Source: an uncultured Acetatifactor sp.
Lineage (GTDB): Bacteria; Bacillota; Clostridia; Lachnospirales; Lachnospiraceae
Assembly (NCBI GenBank): GCA_910586435.1
Contig: CAJUGT010000049.1
Location: forward strand, 14,497 to 25,505
DNA: 11,009 nt
Reading direction: 5' to 3'
Shown: positions 7,713 to 11,009 of the stretch, piece by piece
Numbering within the stretch: position 1 is the stretch's first letter
How the letters are laid out: the number at the start of each line of letters is the position of its first letter
Notes under the pieces: generated by a model
Database searches by the model: none
What the model saw: only the letters and a program-made list of their open reading frames with translations
What the model was told of the DNA's origin: nothing
Translations under genes and position numbers: made by a program

Positions 7713-8465
7713 CTATTTGTCATAGTTTACAATCTGTCCAAAGTCAGCTTTCAATGAAGCTCCTCCTACCAGGCCACCATCAATATCTGCCTGCGCAAAG
7801 AGTTCCGGCGCACTGGACGCGGATACGGAACCGCCGTACTGGATACGTATCGCAGCCGCTGTCGCTTCATCGTAGATTTCCCCGATGCAGTCACGGATTG
7901 CCTTGCAGACCTCCTGTGCCTGTTGGGTGGTAGCCACTTTGCCGGTCCCAATTGCCCAAATGGGCTCATAAGCGATGACTGCCTGTGCCGCCTGCTCCGC
8001 AGACACATTCAAAAACGCAACCTTAATCTGCTGGCGTATGAAATCAATGGTTACACCCTGCTCCCTCTGAGTCAGGGTCTCTCCGCAGCAGACAATGGGA
8101 GTCAGGTTATGCTCAAATGCCTTGAGCACTTTTTTGTTCACGGTTTCATCTGTTTCCGCAAAGTACTCCCTTCTCTCAGAATGTCCAATGATAACATACT
8201 TTACACCTGCGTCAACAAGCATTTCCGGTGAAATCTCACCGGTGAAAGCACCCTTCTCCTCAAAATACATGTTCTCTGCGCCAATATGAATATTGGTGTC
8301 TTTTACTGCCTCCACTGCGGGAATAATGTCAATGGCAGGTACACAGAACACTACATCCACATCATCATTCTTTACAAGGGGCTTCAAAGTGTTAATCAGC
8401 TCCACTGCCTGGCTGGGTGTCATATTCATTTTCCAGTTCCCGGCAATGATTTTCTTTCTTGCCAT
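7713..8465 (-). CDS. tpiA: Triosephosphate isomerase
   Basis: Interconverts dihydroxyacetone phosphate and glyceraldehyde-3-phosphate in glycolysis; a cytoplasmic TIM-barrel dimer. The 250-residue length is normal. Catalytic residues are all present: N10 and K12 in GNWKMN, electrophile H95 in IIGHSERR, and general base E167 in AYEPIWAIGTGK, which leads into the phosphate-gripping loop 6. The late phosphate-binding motifs YGGSV (210-214) and GLVGGASL (231-238) are also present. Start at 8465: GAGGG lies 7 nt upstream and the MARKKIIAGNWK N-terminus is typical. It follows pgk in the same direction after a 146-nt gap with no clear terminator, so co-transcription is likely. It is the last gene before the terminator at 7631-7671; the phosphoglycerate mutase gene often found next in Clostridia is absent. 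Confidence 0.98.
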   Translation of the reverse strand: MARKKIIAGNWKMNMTPSQAVELINTLKPLVKNDDVDVVFCVPAIDIIPAVEAVKDTNIHIGAENMYFEEKGAFTGEISPEMLVDAGVKYVIIGHSERREYFAETDETVNKKVLKAFEHNLTPIVCCGETLTQREQGVTIDFIRQQIKVAFLNVSAEQAAQAVIAYEPIWAIGTGKVATTQQAQEVCKAIRDCIGEIYDEATAAAIRIQYGGSVSASSAPELFAQADIDGGLVGGASLKADFGQIVNYDK

Positions 8466-8611
8466 AATTTTACCCTCATTCCTAAAATTTTAATCAATGT
8501 TTCCTGTTCCGCTCCATCTATTCCACATAAGCTTCCTTCCGTTCCCCGGCAGCAATTCCATAACAGAGCGGATGATTGCCACGCCTCACAGCGTCGCCTT
8601 CCTGTTTATTT

Positions 8612-9835
8612 CTATTTGTCATCTGCCGCTGCCACACCGGGAAGCACTTTGCCTTCCAGGAACTCTAAGGATGCGCCGCCGCCTGTGGAAATGTGGCTCA
8701 TCTTATCGCCAAATCCAAGCTGATTTACCGCAGCAGCAGAATCACCGCCGCCAATAATCGTGGTTGCGTCTGTCTCTGCCAGAGCCTTTGCTACCGCAAT
8801 CGTACCTGCCGCAAGCGTAGGATTCTCAAATACACCCATGGGACCATTCCACACAACGGTCTTGGCACTCTTCACTGCCTCCGCATACATGGCAGCAGTC
8901 TCAGGTCCAATATCGCATCCTTCTCTGTCCGCAGGCATATCGGAAGATTTATAAACCTCAACTTCCACAGGAGCGTCAATAGGGTTGGGGAATGCCGCAA
9001 TGGTTGCGGAATCCACCGGAAGCAGCAGCTTCTTGCCCAGCTTTTCAGCCTTTTCCAGCATTTCTTTACAGTAGTCAAGTTTCTCATTGTCAACCAGGGA
9101 TTTGCCGATTTCATTTCCCTGCGCCTTTAAAAAGGTATATGCCATACCTCCGCCGATAATGAGAGTATCACATTTCTCCAGCAAATTGGAAATTACATTC
9201 AGTTTATCAGCAACCTTAGCGCCGCCCAAAATAGCAACAAAAGGTCTTACAGGATTTTCCACTGCATTGCCCAGGAAATTAATTTCCTTCTGCATCAGAT
9301 ACCCCACTACATTCTCTCCGCCCTTTGCGGAAATGAACTTGGTAACGCCTTCCACGGACGCATGGGCTCTGTGAGAAGAACCAAATGCGTCACAGACATA
9401 CAAATCGGCCAGATCAGCCAGTTCCTTACTGAATGCTTCGCCGTTTTTGGTCTCTTCCGAACCACGGAACCGGGTATTCTGAAGCAGAACCACATCGCCT
9501 TCCTTCATAGCTTCCACTGCCTTGGTAGCCGCTTCTCCGGTCACATTGTAATCAGCCACAAATACAACTTCTTTCCCCAACTTCTCTGACAGTCTCTTTG
9601 CCACAGGCGCCAGGGATTCTCCCTCGTTGGGACCATTCTTCACCTTGCCCAGATGAGAGCAGAGAATTACCTTTCCCCCATCCTTTATCAATTTCTGTAT
9701 GGTAGGAAGCGCAGCTACAATACGTGTTTCATCTGTAATTTCACCATTCTTCAAAGGAACATTAAAGTCACATCTCACCAGGACTCTCTTGCCATTGGCG
9801 TTAATATCATCAACGGATTTCTTATTTAAACCCAT
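8612..9835 (-). CDS. pgk: Phosphoglycerate kinase
   Basis: Transfers phosphate from 1,3-bisphosphoglycerate to ADP, the first ATP-forming step of glycolysis; a cytoplasmic monomer with two Rossmann-like lobes. It has 407 residues, within the bacterial range. N-lobe substrate motifs: RCDFNVPL (21-28, with R21, D23, N25), SHLGKVK (60-66), NTRF (120-123) and HRAHAS (155-160). C-lobe nucleotide motifs: ILGGAKVADK (202-211), GPMGVFENPT with E337, IGGGDSAAA (361-369) and STGGGASLE (383-391). Start at 9835: GGAGGG lies 8 nt upstream and no longer frame is credible. The gene sits between gap and tpiA in the order usual for Clostridia, but a terminator after gap and about 370 nt of spacer imply that it has its own promoter. 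No frameshift or missing key residue is seen. Confidence 0.98.
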   Translation of the reverse strand: MGLNKKSVDDINANGKRVLVRCDFNVPLKNGEITDETRIVAALPTIQKLIKDGGKVILCSHLGKVKNGPNEGESLAPVAKRLSEKLGKEVVFVADYNVTGEAATKAVEAMKEGDVVLLQNTRFRGSEETKNGEAFSKELADLADLYVCDAFGSSHRAHASVEGVTKFISAKGGENVVGYLMQKEINFLGNAVENPVRPFVAILGGAKVADKLNVISNLLEKCDTLIIGGGMAYTFLKAQGNEIGKSLVDNEKLDYCKEMLEKAEKLGKKLLLPVDSATIAAFPNPIDAPVEVEVYKSSDMPADREGCDIGPETAAMYAEAVKSAKTVVWNGPMGVFENPTLAAGTIAVAKALAETDATTIIGGGDSAAAVNQLGFGDKMSHISTGGGASLEFLEGKVLPGVAAADDK

Positions 9836-9970
9836 TTTATAAACCCTCCATTTATTTATGATAAAATATCCGGTCAGACTTTCTGCTGTTACAAGAAAAA
9901 ATTCAGCCTCAGCCCCACTGATACATCCCTATCACAAACCGCATAAGCCGCACCCTTCACAGCCGCCGGC

Positions 9971-10153
9971 AGTTTCACTCGCTCACAAAACGAACTTCCA
10001 CAGATTACTTTCTTCTACATCCCTGAAAGTCTCGCTAGCTCACGGAAACGAACCTGCGACTCATCTTCCGGCATTTCCACAGTTCCGCTGGCTCACAGAA
10101 ACGAATTTACGAACTGCTAAAGCCCCCAAATTTCGCTCGCTCACAAAGACGAA
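9971..10153. repeat. Four-copy degenerate 25-bp interspersed repeat
   Basis: Copies at 9971-9994 (24 nt), 10028-10052, 10081-10105 and 10129-10153 share a core like TTTCGCTCGCTCAC followed after 2-3 nt by AAACGAA. Spacings between copy starts are 57, 53 and 48 bp, with unrelated spacers of 33, 28 and 23 bp. Each copy differs at several positions. The consensus has a weak dyad (GTTTC and GAAAC around an 11-nt centre). Irregular spacing and divergence argue against CRISPR. It lies wholly between the gap terminator and pgk. Function is unknown. Confidence 0.75.
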
Positions 10154-10203
10154 TCCCGCAGAAAGCCTTCCTTTCCAGATTTGGCATTTTTCTCATTCCT
10201 GCG

Positions 10204-10232
10204 AAAAAGGTCCGATCCTTAAGACCGGACCT
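10204..10232 (-). terminator. Intrinsic terminator after gap
   Basis: On the minus strand 10232-10208 folds into a 10-bp stem with one G-U pair (AGGTCCGGTC with GATCGGACCT) and a 5-nt TTAAG loop, followed by a T run (10208-10204). It is about 95 nt past the gap stop and should end most gap transcripts before pgk. Confidence 0.88.
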
Positions 10233-10250
10233 CCAATAGGTCTGTACATA

Positions 10251-10299
10251 GGCAGGCTGAGACATACGTGAATTTTATCATTCACAGTCTCACTCTGCC
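10251..10299. other. Long imperfect hairpin in the gap 3' UTR
   Basis: Positions 10251-10263 pair with 10287-10299 (13 positions, one C-C mismatch, one G-T), and inside them GTGAA (10268-10272) pairs with TTCAC (10281-10285). There is no T run on either side, so it is not a standard terminator. It may protect the 3' end or be a processing site; this is inference. Confidence 0.55.
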
Positions 10300-10327
10300 A
10301 TTGTGAATTAAATCATTTGCGTTCTGA

Positions 10328-11009
10328 TTATGCAAGCTCGCTGAAATACTTAATGGTACGAACCATCTGAGAAGTATAGCTGTTCTCATTGTCATACCAG
10401 GAAACAACCTGTACCAGAGAGTTTCCGTCTTCCATCTTGGAAACCATGGTCTGTGTTGCGTCAAAGATAGAGCCATAGGTGCTTCCTACAACATCGGAGG
10501 AAACGATTTCATCCTCATTATAGTCAAAGGATTCTGTCTTTGCAGCCTTCATAGCCTCATTGATGGCTTCTTTTGTAACCTCTCCCTTAACAACAGCTAC
10601 CAGAATTGTGGTAGATCCTGTAGGGGTAGGAACACGCTGCGCAGATCCGATCAGCTTGCCGTTCAGTTCAGGAATTACAAGGCCGATAGCCTTAGCAGCA
10701 CCTGTGGAATTGGGAACGATATTGCATGCGCCCGCACGGCTTCTTCTCAGATCGCCTTTTCTCTGAGGGCCATCAAGGATCATCTGATCGCCTGTATACG
10801 CATGAACTGTTGTCATGATACCGCTCTGGATAGGCGCGAAATCATTCAGTGCCTTTGCCATGGGAGCCAGGCAGTTGGTTGTACAGGAAGCTGCGGAAAT
10901 TACCGTATCTTCAGGCTTTAACGTTGTATGGTTTACATTGTAAACGATGGTAGGAAGATCATTTCCAGCCGGAGCGGAAATAACAACCTTACGCGCGCCA
11001 GCAGTGATG
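10328..11009 (-). CDS. gap: Glyceraldehyde-3-phosphate dehydrogenase, partial (5' end outside window)
   Basis: Oxidises and phosphorylates glyceraldehyde-3-phosphate to 1,3-bisphosphoglycerate with NAD(P)+; a cytoplasmic tetramer. The C-terminal 226 residues are present and the frame is open to the window edge (first full codon at 11008), so the NAD-binding N-terminus lies outside. Visible are the active-site SAASCTTNCLAP with catalytic Cys at fragment residue 42 (codon 10885-10883), the catalytic His in TTVHAYTGDQ (residue 69), the phosphate-site RRSRAG, and C-terminal WYDNENSYTSQMVRTI. The ATG at 10861 is internal: the catalytic Cys lies upstream of it in the same frame, so a start there would remove the active site. 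The gene heads the gap-pgk-tpiA cluster and is followed by a structured 3' UTR and its own terminator, which would allow separate, higher expression. Confidence 0.98.
   Translation of the reverse strand, partial: ITAGARKVVISAPAGNDLPTIVYNVNHTTLKPEDTVISAASCTTNCLAPMAKALNDFAPIQSGIMTTVHAYTGDQMILDGPQRKGDLRRSRAGACNIVPNSTGAAKAIGLVIPELNGKLIGSAQRVPTPTGSTTILVAVVKGEVTKEAINEAMKAAKTESFDYNEDEIVSSDVVGSTYGSIFDATQTMVSKMEDGNSLVQVVSWYDNENSYTSQMVRTIKYFSELA

Larger units (their letters stand above)
9836..10327. other. Non-coding spacer between gap and pgk
   Basis: This stretch of about 490 bp has no convincing gene. From the gap side (minus-strand order) it holds a long imperfect hairpin (10251-10299), the gap terminator (10208-10232), a degenerate repeat block (9971-10153), and about 135 bp before pgk. 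The last part should contain the pgk promoter, but I see no clear one: TTGTAA is followed by TATTTT with a 20-nt spacer, too long to call. A plus-strand open frame (9858-10271) crosses the repeats but lacks a ribosome site and any family motif. Confidence 0.7.

Noticed and set aside
7589..7933. Plus-strand open frame of 114 codons over the tpiA 3' end
   Set aside because: It is antisense to tpiA and its terminator, with no ribosome site or recognisable product.
8466..8611. Possible small gene of about 23 codons or hairpin in the pgk-tpiA gap
   Set aside because: The minus-strand ATG frame has no similarity or context support, and the only dyad seen (ACGC/GCGT near 8580) has a 4-bp stem. It is treated as a plain spacer.
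7713..8622. Shared ATGACAAATAG at the 3' ends of tpiA and pgk
   Set aside because: Both proteins simply end in Asp-Lys-stop. An 11-base match at two stop codons is not enough to claim recombination or a functional element.
9971..10153. CRISPR array
   Set aside because: Repeat copies differ at several bases, one is 1 nt shorter, spacers range from 23 to 33 bp, and there are no cas genes or AT-rich leader nearby.
9858..10271. Plus-strand open frame of 137 codons in the gap-pgk spacer
   Set aside because: No ribosome binding site and no family motif. It reads the repeat copies in two different frames (SLAH-like, then SLT-like), and it is antisense through the gap terminator. Best seen as a by-product of the repeat block.

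Overview
The window looks like chromosome from a gut-type Clostridia, most likely Lachnospiraceae (Clostridium cluster XIVa). This is inferred from moderate GC, strong GGAGG-type ribosome binding sites, the clustered glycolytic genes gap-pgk-tpiA, a GPH-type sugar symporter next to a large GH2 beta-galactosidase, and a VanS-like histidine kinase with many membrane segments. No mobile element, tRNA, rRNA or true CRISPR array was found.

Layout. (1) Positions 36-4464, plus strand: a two-gene beta-galactoside unit, a lacZ-type GH2 enzyme overlapping a GPH-family (MelB/YicJ-like) cation:sugar symporter by 29 bp. (2) A perfect 14-bp inverted repeat at 4496-4532 separates it from the convergent minus-strand genes. 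(3) Positions 4537-7432, minus strand: a two-component system, OmpR-family response regulator first and then a six-TM histidine kinase with an unusual charged, QE-rich N-terminus. The AT-rich leader of the regulator (about 7440-7620) carries promoter-like and phased-repeat signals. (4) Positions 7635-11009, minus strand: the lower-glycolysis cluster gap (5' end outside the window), pgk and tpiA. It ends in a clear intrinsic terminator at 7635-7671. A second intrinsic terminator (10208-10232) lies just after gap, so pgk-tpiA must have its own promoter or rely on read-through.

The gap-pgk spacer (9836-10327, about 490 bp) is the least ordinary stretch. It holds a four-copy degenerate 25-bp interspersed repeat (9971-10153), the gap terminator, and a long imperfect hairpin in the gap 3' UTR with an alternative pairing partner.

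Functionally, the symporter would bring in a beta-galactoside and the GH2 enzyme would split it to galactose and glucose. GAPDH, PGK and TPI are core glycolysis. The signal and targets of the two-component system cannot be told from the sequence. I see no convincing new multi-gene system here. The items worth a second look are the repeat block, the regulator's leader and the kinase's N-terminal extension.
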